Source: Nocardia kruczakiae NBRC 101016 (GTDB lineage: Bacteria > Actinomycetota > Actinomycetes > Mycobacteriales > Mycobacteriaceae). From it: 64,000 bases of DNA. The position numbers and the translations under genes are program-made. Below, one piece after another: positions 39,821-49,465 of this stretch. Under the pieces are notes generated by a model. The model had not been told where the DNA came from, did no database searches, and was given only the letters and a program-made list of their open reading frames with translations. Position 1 is the stretch's first letter. Each line of letters starts with the position of its first letter. Where the stretch lies: contig NZ_BDBL01000002.1 in assembly GCF_001612965.1 (NCBI RefSeq), forward strand, positions 62,001 through 126,000, given 5' to 3'.

Positions 39821-39890
39821 GTCCGCAAGGGTAACTCGAATAGCGGATTTCGGCGCGCAGCCGGTCCGGAACTCGACTCAACTGTGTTAA

Positions 39891-40370
39891 CTATGAGGTA
39901 GCTGGTTCGTCTGGTGGCTCATGTGGCGCACGGCAGCAATACTCCAGCCACAGCGCGGCGGCGACCAACACCACACCGGCGATCAGACCCACGATGGCGC
40001 CGGGGGTGTCCGAGGCGGCCGCGCGCATATCCGACCGCTGCGGCAGCACCCAGATCAGGAAGCCCAGCCACACGCCGGCCGCCAGGGAACCCACCTGGGC
40101 CGAGGCCTTCGCCAGCGCCACCGCGCGGGCCGCGGTGATCGGATGCAACTGTTTCGGTCCGTCACCGATGCGGTGATCGCCGACGCGGGCGCGAATCACG
40201 AACGCCAGCACCGCTTCCACGGCGGCCACCGGATACAGCGAGGCGGCCGCGATCACCGTGATCGGCGGAAAGCTCGAATAGGCCCAGCGAGTCGCGACCC
40301 ACGCCACCGCGGCGGCGATCAGGACGTTCGCGAGCAGATCCAGAATCCTGGTCGGCCTCATGACATTCAT
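39891..40370 (-). CDS. DUF3180 family membrane protein (Rv3605c-like)
   Basis: A 159-residue polytopic membrane protein with about four hydrophobic segments. Characteristic sequence: MRPTRILDLLANVLIAAAVAW at the start and LHPITAARAVALAKASAQVGSL in the middle, as in actinobacterial DUF3180 proteins encoded next to folK. ATG 40370 lies 14 nt after the folK stop; ATG 40361 is an alternative. The function is unknown. Confidence 0.75.
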   Translation of the reverse strand: MNVMRPTRILDLLANVLIAAAVAWVATRWAYSSFPPITVIAAASLYPVAAVEAVLAFVIRARVGDHRIGDGPKQLHPITAARAVALAKASAQVGSLAAGVWLGFLIWVLPQRSDMRAAASDTPGAIVGLIAGVVLVAAALWLEYCCRAPHEPPDEPATS

Positions 40371-40383
40371 GACCAGCCACCGA

Positions 40384-40920
40384 TCATCGTTGCGCCGCGG
40401 ACAGCGACAGGTCGGTGGGCCGGACGCCGTCGATCTCGTCCGGGTCGAGCTCGGACAGCAGGTCCCGGATCGGCCGGGTCCGGCCGTCGACCTCCAGCGT
40501 CGCATCGGGTTCGATCTCGGCCCACGGCACCAGGACGAATGCGCGGTGGTGCGCCTGCGGATGCGGCAGTGTCAGTTCCGGATCCGCACTGGTCACCGGC
40601 CGCAGCCCCGCGGGGTGACGCTCGGCGCACCAGATCACGTCGACATCCAGAGTCCGTGCACCCCAGCGGATCTCGCGAACACGTCCGGACAGCTGCTCGA
40701 GCTGCTGTCCGCGTTCGAGCCAATCGCGCGGGCCCAGCTCCGAATCCTCTACCACCACAACGGCATTGAGGTAGTCCTCCTGCGGCACTCCACCCCACGG
40801 CGCGGTCGAGTACACCGGCGACACCGCGACCAGCTGCGGCGTCAGCGCCTCCACCACGCTGCGGAGATGGGCGAGCCGATCCCCCAGATTCGACCCGATC
40901 GACAGCACCGCACGGCTCAT
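40384..40920 (-). CDS. folK: 2-amino-4-hydroxy-6-hydroxymethyldihydropteridine pyrophosphokinase FolK
   Basis: A 178-residue HPPK of the folate pathway. [40 protein letters not shown] and RTLDVDVIW (catalytic Asp pair) are diagnostic, and [13 protein letters not shown] follows. The ATG overlaps the folB stop (ATGA), showing coupling in folE-folP-folB-folK. Confidence 0.94.
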   Translation of the reverse strand: MSRAVLSIGSNLGDRLAHLRSVVEALTPQLVAVSPVYSTAPWGGVPQEDYLNAVVVVEDSELGPRDWLERGQQLEQLSGRVREIRWGARTLDVDVIWCAERHPAGLRPVTSADPELTLPHPQAHHRAFVLVPWAEIEPDATLEVDGRTRPIRDLLSELDPDEIDGVRPTDLSLSAAQR

Positions 40921-41309
40921 CCGGCCACCTCCGGGGTCGGCGGTACGTCTCGGCGCCTGGTGGCCACCACGCGGACATCGGCGAAGGCATGCGGAATCGG
41001 CGCCGAGGGCTTGTGCACGACCACCTCCGCGGCGACGACGCGCTCGTCGCGCATCACATCGTCGGCGATCTCCGCGGCCACGGTCTCGATCAGATTGCGC
41101 GGCGGGCCGGAGACGATCGCGACCGCGCGCTGCGCCAGCTCGCCGTAGTCGACGGTGGCCGACAGCTCATCGGTCGCGGCCGCCTTCGCGAAATCCAGCC
41201 AGAGGGTGATGTCGACCAGGAATTCCTGGCCGTCGCGGCGCTCGAAATCGAAGCAGCCGTGGTGACCGTAGGCGCGCAGACCGCGCAGCTCGATGCGATC
41301 GGTACTCAC
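40917..41309 (-). CDS. folB: Dihydroneopterin aldolase FolB
   Basis: A 130-residue octameric aldolase. [21 protein letters not shown] carries the catalytic region, [14 protein letters not shown] and [15 protein letters not shown] are conserved, and [17 protein letters not shown] contains the catalytic Lys. The GTG at 41309 overlaps the folP stop (GTGA), so the gene is a short C-terminal part of a longer open frame. Confidence 0.94.
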   Translation of the reverse strand: MSTDRIELRGLRAYGHHGCFDFERRDGQEFLVDITLWLDFAKAAATDELSATVDYGELAQRAVAIVSGPPRNLIETVAAEIADDVMRDERVVAAEVVVHKPSAPIPHAFADVRVVATRRRDVPPTPEVAG

Positions 41310-42202
41310 TCGCTCCCCTGATGGTGTGAACCGGACGCGGCCCGCCGCTGCCGGGATTCGGCGGCCCGCCGCCAGGCATCCGCGACGGCGATGGCGTCGA
41401 GCGACGACCGCACATCGTGCACGCGCACGCCCCACGCGCCGTGCTGGGCGGCCAGGGCCGAGATGGTGGCGGTGGCGACCTCGCGCCCGTCGGGCGGGCG
41501 CGGTCCGGACTCGTCGGCCAGCAGCGAACCCAGGAAACGCTTGCGGGAGGCACCGACCAGAATCGGCAACCCCTGGGCCGTCAGTTCCGGCAGTGCGCCC
41601 AGCAGGGCCCAGTTGTGCTCGGCGTTCTTGGCGAAGCCGAGACCCGGATCCAGCACCAGCCGGCTCGGATGCACGCCGGCCGCCATGGCCAGATCGACCT
41701 GCGCCGAGAGTTCGGCCAGCACTTCGCGCACGACGTCGTCGTAATGGTCGGCCGGGCCGATGTGGCGATGGTCGGCATTCGCCCGCCAGTGCATCAGAAT
41801 CCACGGAATCTCCGCGGCGGCAACGACTTTCACCATCTCGGCATCCGCGCGACCACCGGAGACGTCGTTGACGACGCTCACTCCGGCGTCGATCGCGGCG
41901 GCCGCGACGCTCGCCCGCATGGTGTCCACGCTGGTCGGCACGCCGGCCTCCACCAGGCCGCGAATCACCGGGACCACCCGCTGGGCCTCGGTTTCGGGAT
42001 CGATGCGAACGGCGCCCGGACGGGTGGATTCGCCACCCACGTCGATGATGTCGGCGCCGGCCGCGTACAACCGCTCCCCGTGGGCGACCGCGACGGCCGG
42101 ATCGAGATAGCGGCCACCGTCGGAGAAGGAGTCGCTGGTGACGTTCACCACGCCCATCACCACGCACGAGCGCCCGTCCCGGGGCGTGATCACTGCGCTC
42201 AT
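41306..42202 (-). CDS. folP: Dihydropteroate synthase FolP
   Basis: A 298-residue TIM-barrel enzyme and the sulfonamide target. [59 protein letters not shown] and [13 protein letters not shown] are family signatures. ATG 42202 starts 10 nt after folE. Confidence 0.95.
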   Translation of the reverse strand: MSAVITPRDGRSCVVMGVVNVTSDSFSDGGRYLDPAVAVAHGERLYAAGADIIDVGGESTRPGAVRIDPETEAQRVVPVIRGLVEAGVPTSVDTMRASVAAAAIDAGVSVVNDVSGGRADAEMVKVVAAAEIPWILMHWRANADHRHIGPADHYDDVVREVLAELSAQVDLAMAAGVHPSRLVLDPGLGFAKNAEHNWALLGALPELTAQGLPILVGASRKRFLGSLLADESGPRPPDGREVATATISALAAQHGAWGVRVHDVRSSLDAIAVADAWRRAAESRQRRAASGSHHQGSE

Positions 42203-42212
42203 GGGCGACCGC

Positions 42213-42884
42213 TCATTTGCGCAGGATCAGGTCGAGGGCCTCGGCGCGCGAGGAGGCGTTGGTCTGCAGCAGGCCACGCACCGCGGAGGTGGTGGTGCTG
42301 GCGCCCGGCTTGCGGATGCCGCGCATCGCCATGCACAGGTGTTCGGCCTCGACCACCACGATGGCGCCGCGCGGATCCAGTTTCCGCATCACCGCGTCGG
42401 CGATCTGGCTGGTCAGCCGCTCCTGAACCTGCGGCCGCTTGGCGTACAGGTCGACCAGGCGGGCCAGTTTGGACAGACCGGTGACCCGCCCCTGCGGACC
42501 CGGGATGTACCCGACGTGCGCGACCCCGTGGAAGGACACCAGGTGGTGTTCGCAGGTCGAATACATCGGAATGTCGCGCACCAGCACCAATTCCTGATGG
42601 CCTTCGTCGAAGGTGGTGTTCAGCACCGAATCCGGTTCCACGTACAGGCCCGCGAACATTTCGAGATAGGCGCGCGCCACCCGGGCCGGGGTATCGATCA
42701 GCCCGGGGCGGTCGGGATCCTCCCCGACCGCGACCAGTAGTTCCCGTACCGCGGCCTCGGCCCGCTTCTGATCGAAGGTCCGACCGGTACCCAGCGCGAT
42801 CGGAGCCGGTGCCTCCGCAACCACGGCGGCACCCGCGCCCGACGCCGAATCGGAGCCGGCGGGAGCGCTGTTGTTGGCCGACAT
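42213..42884 (-). CDS. folE: GTP cyclohydrolase I FolE
   Basis: A 223-residue enzyme opening the GTP imidazole ring. The zinc ligands are in [11 protein letters not shown] (Cys, His) and [11 protein letters not shown] (Cys); [22 protein letters not shown] and [10 protein letters not shown] are conserved. ATG 42884 is chosen because GGAGG lies 9 nt upstream; the GTG at 42902 overlaps that site and is unlikely. It is first of the four-gene folate cluster, downstream of ftsH. Confidence 0.94.
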   Translation of the reverse strand: MSANNSAPAGSDSASGAGAAVVAEAPAPIALGTGRTFDQKRAEAAVRELLVAVGEDPDRPGLIDTPARVARAYLEMFAGLYVEPDSVLNTTFDEGHQELVLVRDIPMYSTCEHHLVSFHGVAHVGYIPGPQGRVTGLSKLARLVDLYAKRPQVQERLTSQIADAVMRKLDPRGAIVVVEAEHLCMAMRGIRKPGASTTTSAVRGLLQTNASSRAEALDLILRK

Positions 42885-42959
42885 ACGAGGACACCTCCAC
42901 AATCACGTAAATCAACGCGCCGACAGCGCGGTTCGACCGTCGAGCCTAATCGCAGCGGG

Positions 42960-45353
42960 TCAGCGGTGGCTGTTCGGTCCGTCCCAATCGCCGTGATCCT
43001 GGGTGCCGTTCTGCGTCGAACCCTCCTGATCTCCGGACCACTCGGGCCGGCGATGACCACCGCTGTAGCGCTGGGGTTCGCCATATCCCTGGGATCCGGC
43101 GCCGTAGCCACCGCCGTACTCCGGCTGCTGCTGCGGCGAACCGCCCGCGGACGGATCCTCCTGCGGCGGCCAGCCCGGAGCCGACCAGCCGGCGGGAGCG
43201 CCGTAATCCGGGCGGGAGCCGTGCGTACCCTGCCGCGGCGGATATCCCGGGCCATTCGCGGGCCGCGGGTAGTTACCGGGCTGTGGGGCCGGATAGCCGT
43301 AGCCGGGGGCCGGAGCGGGAGCCGGGTTGCGATGGCCCTCCTGCGGATAACCGTTGGCAGGCACCGGCTGCGGAGCGGGCTGGCTCGGCTTGCGGGTCTC
43401 GGCCTCCTCCGGCCACGGTTCACCACGTTCGGCGGCGAGCTCGCGCGGGGTCTTCACCGGCGGCCGGTCCGAGGGCACACGTTCACCGAAATCGTTGAAG
43501 GCGGTGATGCGCGGACGCTTGTCGACGGTGGCGAGGACCTGTTCGAGATCCTTGCGGTGCAGGGTCTCGCGCTCCAGCAGCGCGGTGGCCAGCGCGTCGA
43601 GTTCGTCGCGATAGTCGTTGAGGATCGCCCAGGCCTCGGTGTGCGCGGCCTCGATGAGGTTACGCACCTCCTCGTCGATCTCGCGGGCCACCTCGTGCGA
43701 GTAGTCCGAGCCGGTGCCCATCGTGCGGCCCAGGAACGGGTCGCCCTGTTCCTGCCCGTAGCGCACCGCGCCCAAGCGGGCACTCATGCCGTATTCGGTG
43801 ACCATCGCACGCGCGATCTTGGTCGCCTGGTCGATATCGGACGAGGCGCCGGTGGTCGGCTCGTGGAAGACCAGTTCCTCGGCGGCGCGGCCACCCATCG
43901 CCATCACCAGGCGGGCGATCATCTCCGACCGGGTCATCAGGCCCTTGTCGTCCTCGGGCACGGTCATGGCGTGGCCGCCGGTGCGACCGCGGGCCAGGAT
44001 GGTGACCTTGTAGACGGGCTCGATATCGGGCATCGCCCACGCCGCCAGGGTGTGACCACCCTCGTGGTAGGCGGTGATCTTCTTCTCGTGTTCGCTGATG
44101 ATCCGGCTCTTGCGACGCGGACCGCCGATCACCCGGTCGACCGATTCCTCCAGGGCCGGTCCGGTGATGACGTTGCCGTGCTCACGCGCGGTCAGCAGCG
44201 CCGCCTCGTTGATCACGTTGGCCAGATCCGCACCCGACATGCCGACGGTGCGTTTGGCGAGGCCGTCCAGATCGGCATCGGGCGCGATCGGCTTGCCCTG
44301 CGAATGCACCCGCAGAATCGCGCGCCGGCCGGCGAGGTCCGGATTGCCGACCGGGATCTGGCGGTCGAAGCGGCCCGGACGCAGCAGCGCCGGGTCCAAG
44401 ATGTCGGGCCGGTTGGTGGCCGCGATGATGATGACACCGGTGCGGTCGCCGAAACCGTCCATCTCGACCAGCAACTGGTTCAGCGTCTGCTCGCGCTCGT
44501 CGTGACCACCGCCGAGGCCGGCGCCGCGCTGGCGGCCGACCGCGTCGATCTCGTCGACGAAGATGATGCAGGGGCTGTTCTGCTTGGCCTGGTCGAACAG
44601 GTCACGCACGCGCGAGGCGCCGACACCGACGAACATCTCGACGAAGTCGGAACCGGAGATGGTGAAGAACGGCACCCCGGCCTCACCCGCGACCGCGCGG
44701 GCCAGCAGCGTCTTACCGGTTCCGGGCGGGCCGTAGAGCAGCACGCCCTTGGGAATCTTGGCGCCCAGCGCCTGGTAGCGAGCCGGATTCTGCAGGAAGT
44801 CCTTGATCTCGTACAGCTCTTCGACGGCCTCGTCGGCGCCGGCCACATCGGCGAATGTGGTCTTCGGCATATCCTTCGACAGCTGTTTGGCCTTGGATTT
44901 ACCGAAGCCCATCATGCCGCCGCGGCCACCGCCCTGCATGCGGGCCATCACGAAGACGAACAGGCCCAGCAGAATCACCATCGGCAGCACGAACAGCAGT
45001 ACCTGGGTGAACCAGGAGTCCTGCTTGACCTCGGTGTTGTACGGCGCCCCCGAGGCCTGCACATCCCGCAGGATCTGCGCCGAGACCTCGCTGCCGCCCG
45101 GGTACTTGGCCATGATCTGGGTCTGGCCGCCGGTGGCGTCGTTGCCGTTTTTCAGCGTGATGCGCAGCTGCTGCGATTTGTCATCGATCTGGACCTGCTT
45201 GACGTTCTGCTTGTCGGCAAGCTGGGTGAGCGCCACCGAGGTATCGACGTTCTTCCAGCCGCGCGTGTCGTTGCTGAAGTAGCTGACCAGATAGATCACG
45301 AGCAGGATGCCCGCGACTATGGCCAGGTTGCGAAACACTGTCTTGCGGTTCAT
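42960..45353 (-). CDS. ftsH: ATP-dependent zinc metalloprotease FtsH
   Basis: A 797-residue membrane AAA protease. Two transmembrane helices (about residues 7-24 and 114-131) enclose an extracytoplasmic domain. The AAA domain has Walker [11 protein letters not shown] and Walker [12 protein letters not shown], and [13 protein letters not shown]. The protease domain has HEGGH as zinc ligand. The last ~130 residues are a Pro/Gly/Tyr/Gln-rich disordered tail, longer than in most FtsH. The 311 nt upstream hold the divergent promoter region only. Confidence 0.95.
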   Translation of the reverse strand: MNRKTVFRNLAIVAGILLVIYLVSYFSNDTRGWKNVDTSVALTQLADKQNVKQVQIDDKSQQLRITLKNGNDATGGQTQIMAKYPGGSEVSAQILRDVQASGAPYNTEVKQDSWFTQVLLFVLPMVILLGLFVFVMARMQGGGRGGMMGFGKSKAKQLSKDMPKTTFADVAGADEAVEELYEIKDFLQNPARYQALGAKIPKGVLLYGPPGTGKTLLARAVAGEAGVPFFTISGSDFVEMFVGVGASRVRDLFDQAKQNSPCIIFVDEIDAVGRQRGAGLGGGHDEREQTLNQLLVEMDGFGDRTGVIIIAATNRPDILDPALLRPGRFDRQIPVGNPDLAGRRAILRVHSQGKPIAPDADLDGLAKRTVGMSGADLANVINEAALLTAREHGNVITGPALEESVDRVIGGPRRKSRIISEHEKKITAYHEGGHTLAAWAMPDIEPVYKVTILARGRTGGHAMTVPEDDKGLMTRSEMIARLVMAMGGRAAEELVFHEPTTGASSDIDQATKIARAMVTEYGMSARLGAVRYGQEQGDPFLGRTMGTGSDYSHEVAREIDEEVRNLIEAAHTEAWAILNDYRDELDALATALLERETLHRKDLEQVLATVDKRPRITAFNDFGERVPSDRPPVKTPRELAAERGEPWPEEAETRKPSQPAPQPVPANGYPQEGHRNPAPAPAPGYGYPAPQPGNYPRPANGPGYPPRQGTHGSRPDYGAPAGWSAPGWPPQEDPSAGGSPQQQPEYGGGYGAGSQGYGEPQRYSGGHRRPEWSGDQEGSTQNGTQDHGDWDGPNSHR

Positions 45354-45664
45354 AGAGCGTCGGCCGGGCGGCCAGTCCTTTCCGGTGTTTCCGGTGTGTG
45401 CCTACTATGCGTCGGGCGGGGCCGTATCCATACCGGCACCGACCGGGTCGGGCAGAACGGATGCGGACAAGCCACGTTACCGCGTACGGTCTACTCGATA
45501 CATCGCGCAGTTCGGCAGCTGATGCAGTTCAACAGGTAAACGGTCGGAGAACGCTGGTGGTTCCCGACCTATCGGGCGATCACCTCGCGGTGTCCGTCCA
45601 AGTGGTCCCAATCATGGCACGCACCACCTATTGTGAGCGACAACACAGGACGAACGCAGGGGGT

Positions 45665-46588
45665 ATGGACATAGTCGAGCTACGGACACCCACAGCGATA
45701 CTGCGCCACGGCGGCGGGCGACTCCAGGTTCTGCGGCCGGGCACCGATGGCGAGCGGGTGCTCGACGTTCCGGTGTCGGACCTGCTGAAGGTCCGGCTGA
45801 ACCGGCGCGCCGACGACGCCGTCGTGATCGAGATCTACCTGCGTTATCCGAGTCCGGTCCTCACCGGCGTCCCGGCCGACCGCACCCCGCTCCCGGTGCT
45901 GATCGCCGAACACGACGTGCCGGCCGCGACCGTGATCGTGGAACGGATCAACTCCCAGATCCTGGGCACCCAGCGCATCGATATGTCGGCACCCGATCTG
46001 GTGCCTCCCGCACCGGTCTGGGGTAAGACCGGACCGACCCGGGCCGACGTCGACCGCGCGATCCGGCGGATGGCGCCGCGGCGGGAGACCCGCTCGGCCG
46101 CCGGAGCACTGCACACGATGGTCACGCCGGACGAGTTCATGCTGGAGACGGCGATGGTCACCGCGGTCCCGCCGGCCGGACGTGGGCGCGGGTTGCTGGC
46201 CGTCACCACCGGGCGGGTGCTGCTGCTCTCGATCGGTTCCACCCCGCGCTATGCGCATGAGATGCCGGTCTCGGCGCTGATCTCGGCCGAGGTCGGTAAG
46301 GGTTCGGGCGACGAACCGGGTGGCGATTACGGCATCGACCTCACCGACGGCAATACGACGCTGAGTTTTCAGGGGACCGACCGGGCCGATACCGATCGGA
46401 TCGTCGGCGCGGTGAACTTCGCGATTCAGCGCGAATCCGCCGACGGCGCCGTGGCGCCGCCGGATCCGGGCGTGGCACAGCTGTATTCGGAGTGGGAACT
46501 GCTGGTCGAGCGGCATTCACTGGCGATGGTCGACGATGCGCAGTTCCAGCGTTACGGCCGCGGGATCCTGCGCTCGCTCCCCGACTGA
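45665..46588 (+). CDS. Uncharacterised cytosolic protein with a possible PH-like domain
   Basis: A 307-residue soluble protein I do not recognise. The first ~90 residues (LRTPTAILRHGGGRLQVLRP ... VVIEIYLRYPSP) and a second region from about residue 160 (DEFMLETAMVTAVPPAGRG ... LAVTTGRVLLLSI) both look like beta-rich barrels; the second resembles bacterial PH-like domains. The C-terminus is helical. ATG 45665 has GCAGGGGGT immediately before it, and TATTGT (45629-45634) is a candidate -10. It is divergent from ftsH. Confidence 0.6.
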   Translation: MDIVELRTPTAILRHGGGRLQVLRPGTDGERVLDVPVSDLLKVRLNRRADDAVVIEIYLRYPSPVLTGVPADRTPLPVLIAEHDVPAATVIVERINSQILGTQRIDMSAPDLVPPAPVWGKTGPTRADVDRAIRRMAPRRETRSAAGALHTMVTPDEFMLETAMVTAVPPAGRGRGLLAVTTGRVLLLSIGSTPRYAHEMPVSALISAEVGKGSGDEPGGDYGIDLTDGNTTLSFQGTDRADTDRIVGAVNFAIQRESADGAVAPPDPGVAQLYSEWELLVERHSLAMVDDAQFQRYGRGILRSLPD

Positions 46589-46592
46589 GGCG

Positions 46593-47414
46593 CTACTCGC
46601 CCAGGAGTGCGATGCGCCGCCACGGACTGGTCGGCCGCATCCATAGTCGGACCAGTTCGAGGCGGCGATCGGTGCCGCCGGACTTGAGCACGGCCATGTC
46701 CTCACAGGCCTGCCAGTAGGTCCAGCCGGTGAGATAGGCGTCGCCGAACTGCCGCCAATTGCGGTAACGCTTCTGCGCCGGCGGCAGTGCGCGCATCACG
46801 TAATCCCAGGCCGTATCGGCCTCGAGGTAGCCGGCGGTGAAGGCCATCCGCGCCACCGCGACCACCCGGGCGAGATCCCAGGCCTGGATATCGGCGGGCA
46901 GCGGCTGCACCAGATGGCCGGTCAGATCGAGTTTGATCGCCTGGGACCAGATGTCGTAATCGCGGACCAGGGCCTCCGGATTGTCCATCCCCCGAAACGC
47001 CCCGACCTGCCGCAGGAAGGCGCGATGCCGATCGGCGCGCTCACCGAAGCGGTCCCGTTCGGGCGAATTGAGGGCCGCGTTCACCAGCGGATGGACCAGC
47101 GCGTACAGCGGTGCGTGCATCCCGTCGAGCAGCTGTTCCATCGACGCCATCGCCTCGGTCCCGTCGGTGATGCCCCAGGCCCCGGTCAGGGTGTCGATGG
47201 CCAGTTCGCGGCGGTCGCCGAGCGGATGTTCTCGTTCGGGTCCGAGCAGCAGGGCATCGTGGAAGGCGTCCCAGCGGGCGGAGTAGAACGCCCCCAGGGA
47301 CAGCGCGCGCAATTCGTCGTCGGAAACCTGAGCGCCGGACCAGTGGTCCTCCTCGCGCTCGTCCAGTTCCGGATAGGGGAATGTGGTCAGGGTCGGCATG
47401 TCGCGGGCAGCCAT
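46593..47414 (-). CDS. DUF1266 domain protein
   Basis: A 273-residue protein. The DUF1266 pattern is visible: an early ALSLGAFYSARWDAFHDALLLG, GAWGITDGTEAMASMEQLLDG, AWDLARVVAVARMAFTAGYL and YLTGWTYWQACEDM. It is presumably cytosolic with unknown function; homologues often lie near toxin or secretion genes, but nothing like that is here. ATG 47414 is used; ATG 47399 is an alternative. It is convergent with the preceding gene. Confidence 0.72.
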   Translation of the reverse strand: MAARDMPTLTTFPYPELDEREEDHWSGAQVSDDELRALSLGAFYSARWDAFHDALLLGPEREHPLGDRRELAIDTLTGAWGITDGTEAMASMEQLLDGMHAPLYALVHPLVNAALNSPERDRFGERADRHRAFLRQVGAFRGMDNPEALVRDYDIWSQAIKLDLTGHLVQPLPADIQAWDLARVVAVARMAFTAGYLEADTAWDYVMRALPPAQKRYRNWRQFGDAYLTGWTYWQACEDMAVLKSGGTDRRLELVRLWMRPTSPWRRIALLGE

Positions 47415-47598
47415 GGTTCCGATTGTGTCGCATCGGCCATCCGGGGGTTCGGTTATCTCCCGATGCCGTGTCGACTGTGACCCGGAAGGCCGAATTCCGG
47501 CGCTTCTGGACATGCCGCCACAGTCCGATACACACATTTTTCACATTTGCCGTTTCATCGGGCGCCGTAAGCCCCTGCCTAGGGCTACTCTCGGCGCC

Positions 47599-47850
47599 AT
47601 GGGTAGCAACATCACCGTGCTGCGCGGGCTCGAACCCCGCGCCACCGACCAGGAAATCTTCGCTGCCGCACAGGAATACGTGCGGAAGGTAGGTGGCCTG
47701 ACCGGTCTGTCGTACGTCACGAAACCGGCCTTCGACAAGGCGGTGGCCGCGGTGGCCGCGGCGACGACGACGCTGCTGGCCGAACTGCCCGACCATCCGG
47801 TGACCGCGGCCGCGGAACCGCCGCTGCGCGCGACCGGCGACCGCGTCTGA
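47599..47850 (+). CDS. DUF2277 family protein
   Basis: An 83-residue protein matching the DUF2277 pattern (NITVLRGLEPRATDQEI, AAQEYVRKVGGLTG, AFDKAVAAVAAATTTLL). Family members usually begin MCRNI; here the Cys is absent (MGSNI). The function is unknown. ATG 47599 follows TACTCT (47586-47591) by 7 nt with no Shine-Dalgarno, a leaderless start. Confidence 0.75.
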   Translation: MGSNITVLRGLEPRATDQEIFAAAQEYVRKVGGLTGLSYVTKPAFDKAVAAVAAATTTLLAELPDHPVTAAAEPPLRATGDRV

Positions 47851-47854
47851 GCGC

Positions 47855-49261
47855 TCACACCCCGTAGACCGCGACGCATTCCAGCGCCAGCTCGAGCCGC
47901 AGGCCGCAGTCCTCGATGCGACGCCCGAGCGTTTCCTCGATGCGCTGAATGCGGTAGCGGACCGTGTTCTTGTGCACGCCCAGGCGCGCCGCCGCGCCCT
48001 CCGGGCTGCGGTGACAGCGCAGATAGGCGAGCAGAGTCTCGCGCAGTCGCGCCGAATTCGCGTCCGGCGCGGCCAGCGGTCCGAGTTCCCGCCGGATCAG
48101 CGCGCGCATCGCCGCGCCGTCCGCGCCGGCCAGATAGGCGGGTTCGACCTGCTCGTACGGCAGCACCCGGCCGAGATCGACGGCCGCCCGCTCGGCCACC
48201 TGCCTGGCCGCGATCGCATCGCGATGGCTCTGCCGGAATCCGGCCACACCCGTCGCGGACGAACCCAGCGTGAGCCGTATCGGCGCGGTGACGATATCGG
48301 CGGCGACCGCGGCGACCGCCTCGGCATCGGCCGCGAGCCACGCCCACAGCGCCGCCGATCCCGCCGGGACGGTGAGGACGCCGACCCCGCCGAGCGCGGT
48401 GGCCAGCCGCGTGGCCGTTCGTTCCAGCCGTCCGAGTTCATCACTGCCGGCCGCCAGCCGCTCGTCCGTGCCGATGTCCCCCGCGACGGCACTGTTCCCG
48501 GCGAGGCCCTCGCCCTGCGGCCCGGTCACGGCGTCCGCGCCTTCCCGCCGGCCGTCGCCCGTGCCGGGGAGGCCGAACCCGGCGCCGGCGAACCCGTCCG
48601 CCGCGGCGGCCAGCAGCGCACCGGCACCGCGCGCAGCGGAATCGGTCCACAGCACGATCGCGACCTGGCGTTGCGCGAGGCGGAATCCCAGCCGCGCCGA
48701 GGCGTAGTCCACGTCGACGTCCTCGCCGGACAGCAAGGTCCGCACGATCTCCGTGCGCTGATTGAGCGCCGCGCGCAGGCCGCGCTCCCGCTCCTGCATA
48801 TAGGTGTCGGTCAGCGCCTCGACGGAGGTGTTCACCCAGCGGGTGGAGCGTTCGAACAGCCGGATCAGCGCCGAGCGTTCGAACTGCTCGGGCAGCCGTC
48901 GCTCGTCGATCACCTCGGTCATGTAGTCGATCGCGGCCTCCTGGCCGGCGTGGTAGACGCGCAGCAGCAGCCGCAGGTCGTAGCCGCGGCGGGCCAGCGT
49001 GCGGGCGAAGGCGTGCGCCTGTTCGGGGACCGCGTACTCCATCGCGTCCTGGGTGAGACCGCTGAGCACGGCCAGGGCGTGCGCCCGGGTGCTGGATTCC
49101 AGATCGCGCCGCAGATCGCGATCGGTCAGTTCCCGCACGCGGCCGATGATCTGCGCGTCGAGCCGGGCCACCATCTGTTCGAGGGTCTCGCCGCGCAATG
49201 TCTCGGCGACGAAATCGGCCATCCACTGCCGGACCGCCACATCGGACGGGGCTGTCGCCAT
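47855..49261 (-). CDS. PucR-type transcriptional regulator (CdaR-like, C-terminal HTH)
   Basis: A 468-residue regulator. The N-terminal ~240 residues are helical, resembling the RsbR/PucR N domain, and a variable Gly/Asp-rich loop follows. The C-terminal end is the PucR HTH: LRETLLAYLRCHRSPEGAAARLGVHKNT then VRYRIQRIEETLGRR. ATG 49261 has GAGGGGGAT upstream. It is divergent from the aldehyde dehydrogenase-SDR pair and most likely controls it through the inverted repeats at 49384-49424. Confidence 0.8.
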   Translation of the reverse strand: MATAPSDVAVRQWMADFVAETLRGETLEQMVARLDAQIIGRVRELTDRDLRRDLESSTRAHALAVLSGLTQDAMEYAVPEQAHAFARTLARRGYDLRLLLRVYHAGQEAAIDYMTEVIDERRLPEQFERSALIRLFERSTRWVNTSVEALTDTYMQERERGLRAALNQRTEIVRTLLSGEDVDVDYASARLGFRLAQRQVAIVLWTDSAARGAGALLAAAADGFAGAGFGLPGTGDGRREGADAVTGPQGEGLAGNSAVAGDIGTDERLAAGSDELGRLERTATRLATALGGVGVLTVPAGSAALWAWLAADAEAVAAVAADIVTAPIRLTLGSSATGVAGFRQSHRDAIAARQVAERAAVDLGRVLPYEQVEPAYLAGADGAAMRALIRRELGPLAAPDANSARLRETLLAYLRCHRSPEGAAARLGVHKNTVRYRIQRIEETLGRRIEDCGLRLELALECVAVYGV

Positions 49262-49383
49262 CACCGATCCCCCTCGTTCACCCGATCTCGTTGTGCCGCC
49301 CGCCGGTGGCTGGGAAATTTTTGTGCTCTGGTGCCAAATTGCAGCCGAGTCCTTGACCGCAAAGACCAAGCAGCGCGCGAATC

Positions 49384-49424
49384 ATTGTGACACGATCATA
49401 GATCAGTGAAGTGATTCACAATGT
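49384..49424. promoter_or_regulatory. Nested inverted repeats in the divergent PucR / aldehyde dehydrogenase promoter
   Basis: CATTGTGA (49384-49391) and TCACAATG (49417-49424) are a perfect 8-bp inverted pair. Inside lies GTGAA-GTGA-TTCAC (49407-49420), a second inverted repeat. The region is AT-rich and lies about midway between the two divergent start codons. It is a likely operator for the PucR-type protein. Confidence 0.5.
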
Positions 49425-49465
49425 CAACCGTTCGCAGCGCAGCGCACGTGGGGAGAGACAGCATC

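Noticed and set aside
42885..42902. Earlier GTG start for folE
   Set aside because: It overlaps the GGAGG ribosome-binding site that serves ATG 42884.
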